Positions 16,277-26,839 of a stretch of 64,000 bases of DNA are shown piece after piece. The notes under the pieces were generated by a model. The model had not been told where the DNA came from. It was given only the letters and a program-made list of their open reading frames with translations, and searched no databases. Each line of letters starts with the position of its first letter. Within the stretch, counting starts at the first letter, position 1. The position numbers were made by a program, and so were the translations under genes. This stretch comes from Akkermansia muciniphila. GTDB taxonomy: Bacteria; Pseudomonadota; Gammaproteobacteria; Burkholderiales; Burkholderiaceae_C. The stretch is from contig CALQKH020000012.1 in the NCBI GenBank assembly GCA_943331105.2, forward strand, positions 1-64,000, read 5' to 3'.

Positions 16277-17545
16277 ATGAATAAAACAATCGCAATCATT
16301 GGCTTGGGATATGTTGGTTTGCCGCTAGCCGTCGAGTTCGGAAAGAAGCGTCCTGTGATCGGCTTTGACATCAACGAGGCACGGGTGATAGAGCTGGGCT
16401 CCGGCCGTGACCACACCCTCGAGTGCAGCCCTGAAGAGCTGGCAGAGGCCGCGCATCTTACCTACAGCCATCAGTCTGACGACCTGGCGAAGGCCCAGAT
16501 CTACATCGTCACAGTACCCACCCCGGTCGACCAAGCCAACCGCCCTGACATGACCCCCTTGATCCGGGCCAGCCAGACGGTGGGTAAGGCCCTCAAGCGT
16601 GGCGACATCGTCATTTATGAATCCACGGTCTATCCGGGTGCCACAGAGGAAGTCTGCGTGCCGGTGCTCGAGCGTGTGAGCGGCCTGAAGTTCAACCAGG
16701 ACTTCTTCTGCGGTTACAGCCCTGAGCGCATCAACCCTGGCGACAAGGAGCACCGTCTACCGACGATCAAGAAAGTCACGAGCGGCAGCACCCCGGCCAT
16801 CGCTGATGAGGTCGACGCCCTGTATGCCGCCATCATCACCGCGGGCACGCACAAGGCCAGTAGCATCAAGGTGGCCGAGGCCGCCAAGGTCATCGAGAAC
16901 ACGCAGCGCGATGTGAACATCGCCCTGATGAACGAGTTGAGCCTGATCTTCCACAAGCTGGGCATCGACACCCAGGAAGTGCTGATCGCCGCAGGCACCA
17001 AGTGGAACTTCCTGCCCTTCCGCCCGGGCCTGGTGGGTGGCCATTGCATTGGCGTCGACCCTTACTACCTGACCCACAAGGCGCAGGAAGTGGGCTACCA
17101 CCCCGAGGTGATCCTAGCGGGTCGGCGCATCAACGACAGCATGGCCCGCCATGTGGCGGACGAGACGGTCAAGCTGATGCTGCGCAAGAATATCCAGGTG
17201 CTGGGCGGCAATGTCCTGGTGCTGGGCCTGACGTTCAAGGAGAACTGCCCTGACGTGCGCAACACCAAGGTGGTGGACATCGTGAAAGCCCTGGGCCAGT
17301 ACAACGTCCGCGTGGACATCTACGACCCCTGGATCGACGTGGAAGAGGCCCGTCACGAGTATGGCGTGCAGTGCTTGACTTCGGCCCCGGCGCAAGGCGC
17401 TTACGACGCCATCGTGCTGGCTGTTGGCCACCATCAGTTCGCCGCGCTGGGCGAGCAGGGCATCAAGGCCTTTGGCAAGCAGGGCGCCGTGCTGTTCGAC
17501 GTCAAGGGGCTTCTTCCTCTGGGTGCGGCCGATGGCCGTCTGTGA
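16277..17545 (+). CDS. tviB: UDP-N-acetylglucosamine C6-dehydrogenase, TviB/WbpA type
   Basis: 422 residues. The N-terminal NAD fold has [15 protein letters not shown]. The family motif [16 protein letters not shown] and the catalytic region [21 protein letters not shown] with the active Cys are present, followed by the C-terminal [16 protein letters not shown] domain. The sequence style is that of VipA/TviB enzymes, which oxidise UDP-GlcNAc to UDP-GlcNAcA. The next gene is a TviC-type epimerase, so the pair most likely supplies UDP-N-acetylgalactosaminuronic acid. Confidence 0.88.
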   Translation: MNKTIAIIGLGYVGLPLAVEFGKKRPVIGFDINEARVIELGSGRDHTLECSPEELAEAAHLTYSHQSDDLAKAQIYIVTVPTPVDQANRPDMTPLIRASQTVGKALKRGDIVIYESTVYPGATEEVCVPVLERVSGLKFNQDFFCGYSPERINPGDKEHRLPTIKKVTSGSTPAIADEVDALYAAIITAGTHKASSIKVAEAAKVIENTQRDVNIALMNELSLIFHKLGIDTQEVLIAAGTKWNFLPFRPGLVGGHCIGVDPYYLTHKAQEVGYHPEVILAGRRINDSMARHVADETVKLMLRKNIQVLGGNVLVLGLTFKENCPDVRNTKVVDIVKALGQYNVRVDIYDPWIDVEEARHEYGVQCLTSAPAQGAYDAIVLAVGHHQFAALGEQGIKAFGKQGAVLFDVKGLLPLGAADGRL

Positions 17546-17555
17546 GGGGGCAGGC

Positions 17556-18578
17556 ATGAACCGGTATCAGCAAGTCAAGGAAACGCTCAAGGCCCAGCCA
17601 CGCACCTGGTTGGTCACGGGAGTCGCGGGCTTCATCGGCAGCAACCTGCTGGAGAACCTGCTGCGCCTGGATCAGCGGGTGATCGGGCTGGACAACTTCG
17701 CCACTGGCCACCGTCGCAACCTGGATGAAGTGCGCAGCCTGGTCGACGCCCAGCAATGGGATCGGTTCACCTTCATCGAAGGCGACATCCGTGACCTTGA
17801 CCACTGCAAGCGCGCCTGCGAAGGCGTGGACCACGTGCTGCACCAGGCGGCATTGGGCTCAGTGCCCCGCAGCTTGGGCGATCCGGTCACCAGCAACGCG
17901 ACCAACATCTCCGGCTTCCTTAACATGCTCGTGGCTGCTCGCGACGCGCAAGTGAAGAGCTTCACCTACGCCGCCAGCAGCAGCACTTACGGCGACCACC
18001 CTGCGCTGCCTAAGGTCGAGGCCAACATCGGCAAGCCCCTCTCGCCGTATGCCGTGACCAAGTACGTCAACGAACTTTACGCCGACGTCTTCGCCCGAAG
18101 CTATGGCTTCACCACAATCGGCCTGCGCTACTTCAACGTGTTTGGCCGACGCCAGGATCCCAACGGGGCTTACGCCGCCGTCATCCCCAAGTGGACGTCC
18201 TCCCTGATCGCCGGCGAGCCGGTGTTCATCAATGGCGACGGCGAGACCAGCCGGGACTTCTGCTACGTGGCCAATGCCGTGCAAGCCAACATCCTGGCGT
18301 CAATGGCCACCGATCCGGAAGCCCGCAACCAGGTCTACAACGTCGCCGTGGGCGACCGCACGACTTTGAACCAGCTCTATGGCCTGCTCAGGGACGGCTT
18401 GGCGGCGGAAGGTGTCGGCCGTGACGCCCAGCCCACTTACCGTGACTTCCGGGCTGGCGATGTCCGGCACAGCCAGGCGGACGTCAGCAAGGCCCGCCGC
18501 TTCCTGGGTTACGAACCTTCCCACACCTTGAAGCAAGGCCTGGACGAGGCCTTGTCCTGGTATGTGGCGCATCGTTGA
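17556..18578 (+). CDS. tviC: UDP-GlcNAc(A) C4-epimerase, TviC/WbpP type
   Basis: 340 residues from the ATG at 17556, which follows GAGGGGG; a longer frame upstream overlaps the tviB coding region and is not needed. It is a short-chain dehydrogenase fold with [16 protein letters not shown], then [11 protein letters not shown] and [12 protein letters not shown] supplying the S, Y and K catalytic residues. WbpP/TviC enzymes interconvert N-acetylated UDP-glucose and UDP-galactose forms, including the uronic acids. It is placed 10 bases after tviB, as in the Vi-antigen locus. Confidence 0.88.
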   Translation: MNRYQQVKETLKAQPRTWLVTGVAGFIGSNLLENLLRLDQRVIGLDNFATGHRRNLDEVRSLVDAQQWDRFTFIEGDIRDLDHCKRACEGVDHVLHQAALGSVPRSLGDPVTSNATNISGFLNMLVAARDAQVKSFTYAASSSTYGDHPALPKVEANIGKPLSPYAVTKYVNELYADVFARSYGFTTIGLRYFNVFGRRQDPNGAYAAVIPKWTSSLIAGEPVFINGDGETSRDFCYVANAVQANILASMATDPEARNQVYNVAVGDRTTLNQLYGLLRDGLAAEGVGRDAQPTYRDFRAGDVRHSQADVSKARRFLGYEPSHTLKQGLDEALSWYVAHR

Positions 18579-18599
18579 GCGACTGAGGAGAAAGCAGAC

Positions 18600-19523
18600 A
18601 TGAAGATCCTTCTCACCGGAGGTCGGGGCATGGTGGGCATGAACGTGCTTCAGCATGCGCGCGCAGCCCGGCATGAGTGGCATGCCCCAACGCGCCAGGA
18701 ACTCGACCTAATGGACGCCGGGGCCGTCCTCGCGGCCATCGAGCGCATTCAGCCGGATGTCATCGTGCATGCCGCAGGCAAGGTCGGTGGCATCGAGGCC
18801 AATCGTGCGGATCCTTGGGGCTTCATGGTCGAGAACGTGACCATCGGCCTCAACGTGGTGACTTCTGCCCGCAAGGTCGGCGTGCGCAAGCTGGTCAACT
18901 TGGCCAGCTCGTGCATCTATCCGGCCAACCATGCGGGACACCTCACGGAGGACATGCTCCTCTCGGGCGCGCTGGAGCCCACGAACGAGGCTTACGCGGT
19001 GGCCAAGATCGCGGTGCTGAAGCTCTGCGCCTATGCCCGCGAGGCCAGCTCAGGGCTTGCGTACAAGTCCATCATCCCCTGCAACATCTTCGGGCCATAC
19101 GACAACTTCCATCTTATCCGCGCCCACCTGCTGCCCGCGATCATCCGCAAGGTCCACGAGGCGCGCGAGTCCGCAGGCCAGTCGGTCGAGATCTGGGGTG
19201 ACGGGTCGGCGCGACGTGAGTTCATGTACGCCGGCGATCTGGCTGACGCCATCATTGAGGCTTGCGAACGCTACGACGAGATGCCCTCGTTGATGAACGT
19301 CGGCACCGGTGTGGACTACAGCATCCTAGAGTATTACGAGGCCGCGCGCCGAGTGCTGGGTTGGGAAGGCGAATTCACCTTCGACCTCTCCCGTCCGACC
19401 GGCATGAAACGCAAGGTCGTCGATGTCTCGTTGCAGACCTCTTGGGGCTGGAGTCCCCAGGTCAGCCTCGACGAGGGCATTGCCCGCACGTACCAGTCTT
19501 TCTTGGAAGGGAAAATCCGATGA
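18600..19523 (+). CDS. colC: GDP-sugar epimerase/reductase, ColC / GDP-L-fucose synthase family
   Basis: 307 residues. The GMER family signature is present: LLTGGRGMVGMNV for NAD(P) binding, then NLASSCIYP and YAVAKIA with catalytic Ser, Tyr and Lys, and a conserved His in RAHLLPAII. GDP-L-fucose synthase and GDP-L-colitose synthase (ColC) are homologous and hard to tell apart by eye. The next gene is a ColD-like 3-dehydratase, which removes the 3-hydroxyl from the shared substrate, so ColC is favoured. Its stop overlaps the colD start. Confidence 0.75.
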   Translation: MKILLTGGRGMVGMNVLQHARAARHEWHAPTRQELDLMDAGAVLAAIERIQPDVIVHAAGKVGGIEANRADPWGFMVENVTIGLNVVTSARKVGVRKLVNLASSCIYPANHAGHLTEDMLLSGALEPTNEAYAVAKIAVLKLCAYAREASSGLAYKSIIPCNIFGPYDNFHLIRAHLLPAIIRKVHEARESAGQSVEIWGDGSARREFMYAGDLADAIIEACERYDEMPSLMNVGTGVDYSILEYYEAARRVLGWEGEFTFDLSRPTGMKRKVVDVSLQTSWGWSPQVSLDEGIARTYQSFLEGKIR

Positions 19524-20692
19524 CATTCAAGTTCCCCCTGGCGACCTTTACCTGGGACGCCGAAGAGTACGCAGCCATCCAGTCGGTGATCGACTCCAAC
19601 ATGTTCAGCATGGGGCCGCGCGTGGCCCAGTTCGAGCGGGAATTCGCGGCCTTCGCGGGCTGCCGCTTCAGCTTGATGGTGAACTCTGGTTCGTCGGCCA
19701 ACCTCGCCATGATCGCCGCCTTGTTCTACACCAAGGAAGAGTCCCGCAGGCTGCGCCCCGGCGACGAGGTGATCGTCCCGGCGGTCTCTTGGAGCACCAC
19801 CTACTATCCCCTGCATCAGTACGGCCTGAAGGTGAAGTTCGTCGACATCGATCTGCAAACCTTGAACATGGATGTCGAGCAAGTGCGGCGAGCCGTCGGA
19901 CCGCGCACGCGGGCGATACTGGCGGTCAACTTGCTGGGCAACCCCTGCGACTTCCGTGCGCTCCAGGCCATCTGCGAGGAGCACAAGCTCCTGCTGCTGG
20001 AGGACAACTGCGAATCCATGGGCGCCACCCTGGATGGCCGCCAGTGTGGCACGTTCGGTCTGATGGGCACCTATTCGACATTCTTCTCCCATCACATTTC
20101 GACGATGGAAGGTGGGCTGATCTGCACGGATGACGAAGAGCTGCATCACATCCTGCTGTGCCTGCGGGCCCACGGGTGGACGCGCAACCTGCCCCAGCAG
20201 AACCTGGTGACCGGCACCAAGAGCGATGACCCGTTCGAGGAAGCCTTCAAGTTCGTGCTGCCGGGATACAACCTGCGTCCTCTCGAGATGGAAGGTGCCC
20301 TGGGCAGCGCTCAGGTCAAGAAACTTCCTGACCTGATCGCTGAGCGCCGCCGTAACGGCGCCCTGTGGACGGCCCGCATGGCTGACCATCCCGACCTGAT
20401 GATCCAGCGCGAGCAAGGCGAGAGCAGCTGGTTCGGCTTCAGCATCGTGATCCGCCCCGGTTCTGCAGTGACACGTCCTCAACTCCTGGCGCGTCTGCGC
20501 GAGCTGGGCTTCGAGTGCCGTCCTATCGTGACGGGCAACTTCGCCAAGAACCCAGTGGTGCAGTATTTCGATCACGAAGTCGTGGGTTCCCTCGAGAACG
20601 CAAATCACATCGACAAGCACGGCCTGTTTGTCGGCAACCATCATTACCCTATCCCCGAGGCGGTTGAGGCCATCGCCGCTCTGCGTTTCTGA
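19520..20692 (+). CDS. colD: GDP-4-keto-6-deoxymannose 3-dehydratase, ColD type
   Basis: 390 residues from ATG 19520, which overlaps the previous stop. It has the DegT/DnrJ/EryC1 aminotransferase fold ([15 protein letters not shown], then [12 protein letters not shown]). Where aminotransferases carry the PLP-binding Lys, this protein has Ser-His-His (H191/H192) before IxTMEGG. That replacement marks ColD, which removes the 3-OH of GDP-4-keto-6-deoxymannose without forming a stable Schiff base. It rules against a perosamine synthase. Neighbours Gmd and ColC complete the GDP-L-colitose route. Confidence 0.87.
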   Translation: MTFKFPLATFTWDAEEYAAIQSVIDSNMFSMGPRVAQFEREFAAFAGCRFSLMVNSGSSANLAMIAALFYTKEESRRLRPGDEVIVPAVSWSTTYYPLHQYGLKVKFVDIDLQTLNMDVEQVRRAVGPRTRAILAVNLLGNPCDFRALQAICEEHKLLLLEDNCESMGATLDGRQCGTFGLMGTYSTFFSHHISTMEGGLICTDDEELHHILLCLRAHGWTRNLPQQNLVTGTKSDDPFEEAFKFVLPGYNLRPLEMEGALGSAQVKKLPDLIAERRRNGALWTARMADHPDLMIQREQGESSWFGFSIVIRPGSAVTRPQLLARLRELGFECRPIVTGNFAKNPVVQYFDHEVVGSLENANHIDKHGLFVGNHHYPIPEAVEAIAALRF

Positions 20693-20705
20693 GGAATCCA
20701 CCATC

Positions 20706-21845
20706 ATGTCCAACACCCCTCGCAAAAAAGCGCTTGTCACTGGTATCACTGGCCAAGATGGCGCATACCTCGCGCAGTTCCTGCTCGACAAGGGCTACGA
20801 GGTGCACGGCATCAAGCGTCGCACCTCCCTGTTCAATACCGACCGTATCGACCACCTCTATCAGGACCCCCACACGGAAGATCCACGGTTCATCCTGCAC
20901 TTCGGCGAGATGACGGATTCCACGGCCCTGATCCGCACGGTCCAGAAGGTGCAGCCTGACGAGATCTACAACCTTGCGGCCCAGAGCCACGTTGCGGTCA
21001 GTTTCCAGGAGCCCGAATACACGGCCAATGCCGACGGCCTTGGCGCCCTGCGCCTTCTGGAGGCCATCCGGATCGTGGGCTTGGAGAAGACGACCAAGTT
21101 CTACCAAGCCAGCACGTCTGAGCTGTATGGCCTGGTGCAGGAGATCCCCCAGCGGGAGACCACGCCTTTCTATCCCCGCAGCCCTTACGCTGTGGCCAAG
21201 CTCTACGCCTATTGGATCACGGTCAACTACCGCGAAGCCTATGGCATGTACGGGTGCAACGGCATCTTGTTCAACCACGAGAGCCCGATGCGCGGCGAGA
21301 CCTTCGTGACGCGCAAGATCACCCGTGCCCTGGCCCGCATCTCGCTGGGTCTGCAAGATTGCGTCTACATGGGTAACCTTGGAGCCCTGCGTGATTGGGG
21401 CCATGCTCGGGACTACGTGGAGATGCAGTGGCTAATGCTTCAGCAAGACAAGCCCGAAGACTACGTGATCGCCACCGGAGTGCAATACAGCGTGCGTGAG
21501 TTCATCCGCCGTGCTGCGATGAGGCTGGGTGTGACGGTCGAGTTCTCTGGTGAGGGCGACCAGGAGATCGGCACGGTGACCCGTGTCGAAGAAGTGGCAG
21601 CAAAGTCCCTTGCCAAGTGCAAGCGCGGGGATGTCATCGTCCGTGTGGATCTCCGGTACTACCGTCCCACCGAAGTGGAAACATTGCTCGGCGACCCCAC
21701 GAAGGCCCGCGAGAAGCTGGGTTGGACGCCCCGCACGACTTTTGAGGAATTGGTCAACGAGATGGTCGATGCCGACTTTGACTCCGCGCGACGCGACCAT
21801 ATGGTCAAGGCGGCTGGTTTTAAGATCTATCACCACCACGAGTGA
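20706..21845 (+). CDS. gmd: GDP-mannose 4,6-dehydratase
   Basis: 379 residues from ATG 20706 after a GAGGAATCC site. The motifs are [63 protein letters not shown] and [16 protein letters not shown]. It converts GDP-D-mannose to GDP-4-keto-6-deoxy-D-mannose, the branch point for fucose, rhamnose, perosamine and colitose. Its neighbours select colitose here. The protein is full length and very well conserved. Confidence 0.95.
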   Translation: MSNTPRKKALVTGITGQDGAYLAQFLLDKGYEVHGIKRRTSLFNTDRIDHLYQDPHTEDPRFILHFGEMTDSTALIRTVQKVQPDEIYNLAAQSHVAVSFQEPEYTANADGLGALRLLEAIRIVGLEKTTKFYQASTSELYGLVQEIPQRETTPFYPRSPYAVAKLYAYWITVNYREAYGMYGCNGILFNHESPMRGETFVTRKITRALARISLGLQDCVYMGNLGALRDWGHARDYVEMQWLMLQQDKPEDYVIATGVQYSVREFIRRAAMRLGVTVEFSGEGDQEIGTVTRVEEVAAKSLAKCKRGDVIVRVDLRYYRPTEVETLLGDPTKAREKLGWTPRTTFEELVNEMVDADFDSARRDHMVKAAGFKIYHHHE

Positions 21846-21913
21846 TTCGTCCTGGCTTCACTACTGCACCCTGCTGAAGCAGAAGATGGTACCTAGGTAC
21901 TGCCTTTGACTAG

Positions 21914-23239
21914 ATGATTTCCATTGCATCGTCCACGATACGAGCTACGGTCGTCGCTTTCCGGGGCAGGCTTGCTTCCGGGTTTTTGTGGAACCTGATC
22001 TCGACCTTTGCCTTCCAGGGCTCGGTCCTGATTACCGGATTGATTCTAGCTAGGGTCCTTGGTCTCAAGACTTTTGGTGTGTATGCACTGGTCACCATGA
22101 CGGTGATGACTGTAGTAGGCGTCGCCCAAGGTGGTGTCGGAATTATTGGCACCAAGTTTGTGGGCGAATGGCTTCATGCCGAGCGTGATCGGATTAGCCG
22201 TGTGTTACACATTTGTGCAGTATTCACGTTGCTTACGGGCGCTGCAGCAACCGCCTTTCTTGGCCTTTCTGCCCCTTGGGTAGCGGATAGGCTGCTGAAC
22301 AACCCTGACGTGGCCACAGCCTTGAGGTGGGTATCGGTCGGCACGCTATTTCAAGTGCAGACGGTTTACCTTCAGGGAGCCCTGCAAGGCTTTGGTGCCT
22401 TCCGGGCCATCAGTAAGGCAGGCGCCTGGGTCGGCCTGTTTCATGGTGCGCTTTCCGTTGCGGGAGCATTGCTCTGGGCACTGGATGGAGCGGTAATTGC
22501 ATTCACATGCTCTTCGGTTGTGCGCTGGTGGCTGTTCCGCAATGCTCTCAATGAGTGCTGCCGAGAACATGACATCAGAGCCTCCAGCGAGACTCGTCCG
22601 GAGGACTGGGCGCTGATTTGGCGTTTCGCCTTGCCAGCAGGACTGGCTAGCTTGGTCACGTTGCCCTGTCTTTGGGGTGTGACCGCGCTGGTGGCTCGGC
22701 AGCCAGACGGGTTGGCCTGGGTGGGTCTGTTTGCAGTGGCTCATCAACTGCGACAACTAGTTCTGCAGATTCCCATCCTGCTTAATACGGTCGCCTCCTC
22801 AGTGCTCAGCCGTCTCAAGGGCCGGAACGAGGGCAGTGAATATTGGAAGATATTCCGAGCCAACCTGATCTTGGGAGTTAGCTTCTCGACATTCATGGTA
22901 CTTTTGCTGGCATCGGTCTCGATCCCTGTGCTGAAGTTGTATGGCCCAGGCTTTCAGGATGGGCAGGGACTGCTGCTGGTGCTATTGTTGTCGGTGATCC
23001 CAGAGGTGATTGGCGTGACGGCCTATCAGTTGGTGCAGTCTTCTGGGCGTATGTGGCGCTCTTTGTTATTCATCGTCGCTCCACGTGATCTACTTTATCT
23101 AACCTTGGCAGCCTGGTCCTTGCCAATCTGGGGTTTGGTCGGCTCTGGCTGGGCCTATCTCACAGCCTATACGCTTGGTTGTGTAGCGACCTTGGTTGTG
23201 GGACTTGGTGGCAAGAAGCAACTTCCAACTGATAGGTGA
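21914..23239 (+). CDS. wzx: Wzx-type O-antigen/polysaccharide flippase
   Basis: 441 residues with about twelve hydrophobic segments, opening with a helix after a short basic head (FRGRLASGFLWNLISTFAFQGSVLITGLILARVLGLKTFGVYAL). This is the typical start of polysaccharide flippases. It would move lipid-linked repeat units across the inner membrane. It stands 68 bases after gmd. The base composition begins to fall here towards the AT-rich part of the locus. The 177 bases after it (23240-23416) hold no gene. Confidence 0.85.
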   Translation: MISIASSTIRATVVAFRGRLASGFLWNLISTFAFQGSVLITGLILARVLGLKTFGVYALVTMTVMTVVGVAQGGVGIIGTKFVGEWLHAERDRISRVLHICAVFTLLTGAAATAFLGLSAPWVADRLLNNPDVATALRWVSVGTLFQVQTVYLQGALQGFGAFRAISKAGAWVGLFHGALSVAGALLWALDGAVIAFTCSSVVRWWLFRNALNECCREHDIRASSETRPEDWALIWRFALPAGLASLVTLPCLWGVTALVARQPDGLAWVGLFAVAHQLRQLVLQIPILLNTVASSVLSRLKGRNEGSEYWKIFRANLILGVSFSTFMVLLLASVSIPVLKLYGPGFQDGQGLLLVLLLSVIPEVIGVTAYQLVQSSGRMWRSLLFIVAPRDLLYLTLAAWSLPIWGLVGSGWAYLTAYTLGCVATLVVGLGGKKQLPTDR

Positions 23240-23416
23240 CCGTGGAAAGATCGTCAATTCATAAAACTTTAAATAGATTGCTCAAGGAACGATGGTGAAT
23301 CTAGCGGCCGACTAGGCATAGAAACATGCGAATATCAGCTATTTTATGGCGCTTATAGCTTGTGTAATCACTCACCACGATACCCTTATTAGCCCGTAAT
23401 TTATAACCTATATCAA

Positions 23417-24532
23417 ATGCAGAAAAAGTTAATTAAAGTAGCGATACTTGGGCTTCGACTCGATGCAATTCGTGAACTTGGTCGCTTCGAAGTCCATGGC
23501 CTTCCATTGATTGAACTGAGTGGTTTGCGCCGCTCTTTTCGAGGACTCCTGCGCGACGGGCTTGGTAGTGTTCAATACGGACGAGCGATGCTTAAGGCTG
23601 AGTATGTCGACGATCTGTACCGAAATCGGAATCCTAAGTACATGGCTGCTGCACAGGCACTGTTAGATAGCCTAAGCGATTTCGACGTAGTTATATTTAG
23701 CACTTACAACCCGCTCCATCCTGAGCTTCTCGCTGACGGCTTAAAAAATAAAATAAAAGTACTCGGTTTTACCGATGATCCACACTCGACTTATGTGCGT
23801 GGCATTCCGTATCTTTGGGCATTTGATGCTGCTTACTATATATCGCCTGCATATTCCTCTCAGATGGGGTTTTCAGAACTCTTTGCAAAGATCGGGTACA
23901 AGCGAGTTAAATGGCTCCCCCTTGTCCAGCCTATTGATTACCCTCGGCTAACATTTGATGAAATTCGAAACCGATCCATTACTATGGCTTATGTGGGGGC
24001 TCCCACTGGTTCAAAAATCGATAGGTTAAAAGCTCTTGATCAAGCGTTTGGATCCGACCTAGCATTGTTTGGTCGCTGGCGGATGAAGGGCTATTATGGT
24101 TATGTCCGCCCCTTTCTTGGTGAACCTCCTTTTTTACGAACAGTTCGACCAATCACTCAAGCGGACAAATTGTTGCTGTACCGCAAAACAAAAATCGGCT
24201 TCAACATGCATGTGAGTAATATTCCTAGCGAGTGTGGGAATATGCGTACATATGAGGCTGCTGCCTTTGGAATGATGTTGCTGAGCGATCGTGCTGGATT
24301 GAACCTTCAGAGGGAAATCTTTGAAGAAGGTAAAGAGGCAATTTACTACGATAGTATCGAAGAGGCAATTGAACTAGCACGCTTCTACGCTAACAACACA
24401 GAGGAGCGGACCCGGATTGCACTAGCAGCGCATCGACGTGCACTCGCAGAGTACTCATGGGAAAAAGTGACTCATGATTTTTTAACTTGGCTTATTGACG
24501 GTAAGGTCTCTTCGAGTGCTGCGTCGAAATAA
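23417..24532 (+). CDS. Glycosyltransferase, CgeB/GT1-like family
   Basis: 371 residues, ATG start without a clear ribosome site. The second half has the CgeB-type pattern KIGFNMHVSNIP, then CGNMRTYEAAAFGMMLLSD and IYYDSIEEAIELARFY. These proteins transfer sugars to polysaccharide or spore-coat acceptors. The donor and acceptor cannot be read from the sequence. The gene is clearly more AT-rich than the nucleotide-sugar genes upstream. Its last bases overlap the start of the polymerase gene. Confidence 0.75.
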   Translation: MQKKLIKVAILGLRLDAIRELGRFEVHGLPLIELSGLRRSFRGLLRDGLGSVQYGRAMLKAEYVDDLYRNRNPKYMAAAQALLDSLSDFDVVIFSTYNPLHPELLADGLKNKIKVLGFTDDPHSTYVRGIPYLWAFDAAYYISPAYSSQMGFSELFAKIGYKRVKWLPLVQPIDYPRLTFDEIRNRSITMAYVGAPTGSKIDRLKALDQAFGSDLALFGRWRMKGYYGYVRPFLGEPPFLRTVRPITQADKLLLYRKTKIGFNMHVSNIPSECGNMRTYEAAAFGMMLLSDRAGLNLQREIFEEGKEAIYYDSIEEAIELARFYANNTEERTRIALAAHRRALAEYSWEKVTHDFLTWLIDGKVSSSAASK

Positions 24533-25670
24533 CTTGCAAGATCAGGATCGCAACTCCGTAGTCAGATCCTGGTGGTTAACAGCATTCCAGTTCCTCATTT
24601 TGCTGTTTTTTTCAATGTTTGACTTTTATAAGTCAGGTGTTCGAATTTTTGATATTGCGGCATTTATTATTATTATAATATTTTTATTGATATATTTTTT
24701 TGATCTAAAGTCATTGCAGACAATACCGGTAATATTGCTCGCGGTAGCTGGAATCTATGCGTCCTTCGGCCTCCTTTCGAGCGAGAACTATCTAACCGTC
24801 TTCGCACTCTTCATCAACTGCTTTCTCTTATACCTGCTGTCTCAAAAAGAATTGAGGCCAAGTCAAAATCAAATAATTATAGTATTGTTAATTCATCTTG
24901 CATTTTTCTTTTTACAATTATTTTATTTTTATGCAGTTGGAGATGTGGTCAATTATCACTATTTTACTGATATTGATCCAAGATTGGAGAGTTCAATATT
25001 TAGACCGGCGGGATTGTTTTACGAGCCCGCGATTTATTGCTATGCATTATTTATATTAACGACGATGCTGGATCCTAAGAAGTCTAAATACGGTTTCCTA
25101 GAGGCAGTTGTCATGTTTTCCATGGTTCTATCTGTGTCGTTGTTGGGATTTTTGTTTGCTACTTTTATCTTCATTAGACTTGTGTTTAATAAAAAGTTTA
25201 TTGCGCCAATATTATGCCTTCTGCCGATTATTTTTGTAAGTAAAGAGCAGTTCGAAATGATATTTATTTTTATAGAGAGTCGAGTTTTGGATTTAGGTTC
25301 CGACGCCTCTGCTGAAGGTCGATACGGAGACTTTTTTAATCTCTTCTCTAGCGAAAATTTAATCTATCACCTCGTTGGTCGAGGATTTGGTGCCAGCTTC
25401 GAACAGTTTGGCAGTTCGGGAGCATCGGCGGCTATTAGTGCGGTTGGCGTTGTGGGTGTTGTGCTCTTTGCGGGTTGGTTGTTTTTTAAATCACGAGAGT
25501 TACTAGTTGGTATATTGTCTTTGATTGCAATCATGATCTCCGCCCCGATTTTTAGTTATGGAATTTTCCCGTATTGGATCGCAAACATCATATGTCACAG
25601 CAATCGTTTGCGTAACGCTATGAGTGAACAAAAAATCAAAAAAAGCATGCACGAAGATATTGGTCAGTGA
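24516..25670 (+). CDS. wzy: Wzy-type O-antigen polymerase
   Basis: About 384 residues. I place the start at GTG 24516, nine bases after AAGG and inside the end of the previous gene; a TTG at 24495 is the alternative. The protein is almost wholly hydrophobic with about ten membrane segments and a large loop near the C-terminal third (ESRVLDLGSDASAEGRYGDFFNLF), the usual plan of Wzy polymerases. The GRYGDF-like loop resembles the O-antigen ligase/polymerase signature. It is the most AT-rich gene of the locus, as is common for wzy. Confidence 0.75.
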   Translation: MLRRNNLQDQDRNSVVRSWWLTAFQFLILLFFSMFDFYKSGVRIFDIAAFIIIIIFLLIYFFDLKSLQTIPVILLAVAGIYASFGLLSSENYLTVFALFINCFLLYLLSQKELRPSQNQIIIVLLIHLAFFFLQLFYFYAVGDVVNYHYFTDIDPRLESSIFRPAGLFYEPAIYCYALFILTTMLDPKKSKYGFLEAVVMFSMVLSVSLLGFLFATFIFIRLVFNKKFIAPILCLLPIIFVSKEQFEMIFIFIESRVLDLGSDASAEGRYGDFFNLFSSENLIYHLVGRGFGASFEQFGSSGASAAISAVGVVGVVLFAGWLFFKSRELLVGILSLIAIMISAPIFSYGIFPYWIANIICHSNRLRNAMSEQKIKKSMHEDIGQ

Positions 25671-25708
25671 GTTTTCGATGATGCTGTATATATTAAAAAT
25701 TGCAAACA

Positions 25709-26839
25709 ATGAAGATTGTTCACATTATTAGCAGCCTTAGGACCGGTGGTGCTGAAACAATGCTTGCCCGGCTCATTCGAGGAATGCCTCAGCATAGCCA
25801 TGTCGTGATCACACTGACAACAGTTGGCCCGTTGGGTGAGACATTAAAAGCGTCTGGTTACAAGGTTCATGACATTGGTCTAAGGGCAACAACCGCATGG
25901 TATGCCTTGCCTCGCTTGTGGTTTCTGGTCCGGCGCGAATCCCCTGATATTGTTCAAACTTGGATGTACCATGCTGATTTATTGGGGGGCTTGATAAGTC
26001 GCTTAGCGGGTGTGAAGCAGATAGTTTGGAACGTGCGAAATACAGAGATCCCGCAGGGTCGCACATCAATGACCGGCCTTATTATCAGGCTGTGCGCGGT
26101 TATCTCAACATGGCTTCCCAAGGCCATAATATGTTGCGCAAATGCCGGACTAGAAGTACATGCTTCTAAGGGTTACAAGCGAAACAAAATGCTCGTTATA
26201 CCAAACGGCTACGATATTCATGAGTGGCAGCCAAATGGTGTCAGTAAATTGGAGATGCGCCAAGATTTTGGTCTTCCTGGCGACGCCTTCATTGTCGGAA
26301 TTGTCGGGCGGTATGACTCGTTGAAGGGCTACGATGTATTCATCGAGGCCGCAGCTCTTATCGGAAAGGTTGTTCACAACGCCATTTTTCTGATGATTGG
26401 TCGCCACGTAGAGGCCAGCAATATTGAACTTCGTAGCTTGATCGAGAGCCGTGGAGGTGATGCTGTTTTCCTACTGCTGGGCGAACGCAGTGACATCTCC
26501 CAACTTATGTCCACCATGGATGTGTACTGTCTCTCCTCCAGAGCCGAAGGCTTTCCTAACGTGGTGGCGGAGGCCATGTTGATGCAGGTGCCCTGCGTTG
26601 TGACCAATGTGGGAGACGCGGCGCGGATCGTCGGGCAAACAGGCTATGTTGTTCCACCTGGCGAACCGGATGCTATCGCTAAGGTAGTTTGTTCATTTGA
26701 ACGCATGGGTGAGGAGCTACGCCGCGCTGCCGGCGAAGCTGCACGCCAACGTATTGTCAATCACTATGGTATTGAGGTGGTCTCAAAGCAGTATGAGCAG
26801 GTTTATAAAAAGTATGCGAAGAAATTGGAGCTTGAATGA
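25709..26839 (+). CDS. Glycosyltransferase family 4
   Basis: 376 residues from ATG 25709. A typical GT-B enzyme: N-terminal HIISSLRTGGAETMLARL, central IPNGYD, and the donor-binding E-x7-E region SSRAEGFPNVVAEAMLMQVPCVVT. It retains the anomeric configuration in known members. It adds one sugar of the repeat unit; the sugar is not readable. It overlaps the following methyltransferase gene by four bases. Confidence 0.85.
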   Translation: MKIVHIISSLRTGGAETMLARLIRGMPQHSHVVITLTTVGPLGETLKASGYKVHDIGLRATTAWYALPRLWFLVRRESPDIVQTWMYHADLLGGLISRLAGVKQIVWNVRNTEIPQGRTSMTGLIIRLCAVISTWLPKAIICCANAGLEVHASKGYKRNKMLVIPNGYDIHEWQPNGVSKLEMRQDFGLPGDAFIVGIVGRYDSLKGYDVFIEAAALIGKVVHNAIFLMIGRHVEASNIELRSLIESRGGDAVFLLLGERSDISQLMSTMDVYCLSSRAEGFPNVVAEAMLMQVPCVVTNVGDAARIVGQTGYVVPPGEPDAIAKVVCSFERMGEELRRAAGEAARQRIVNHYGIEVVSKQYEQVYKKYAKKLELE

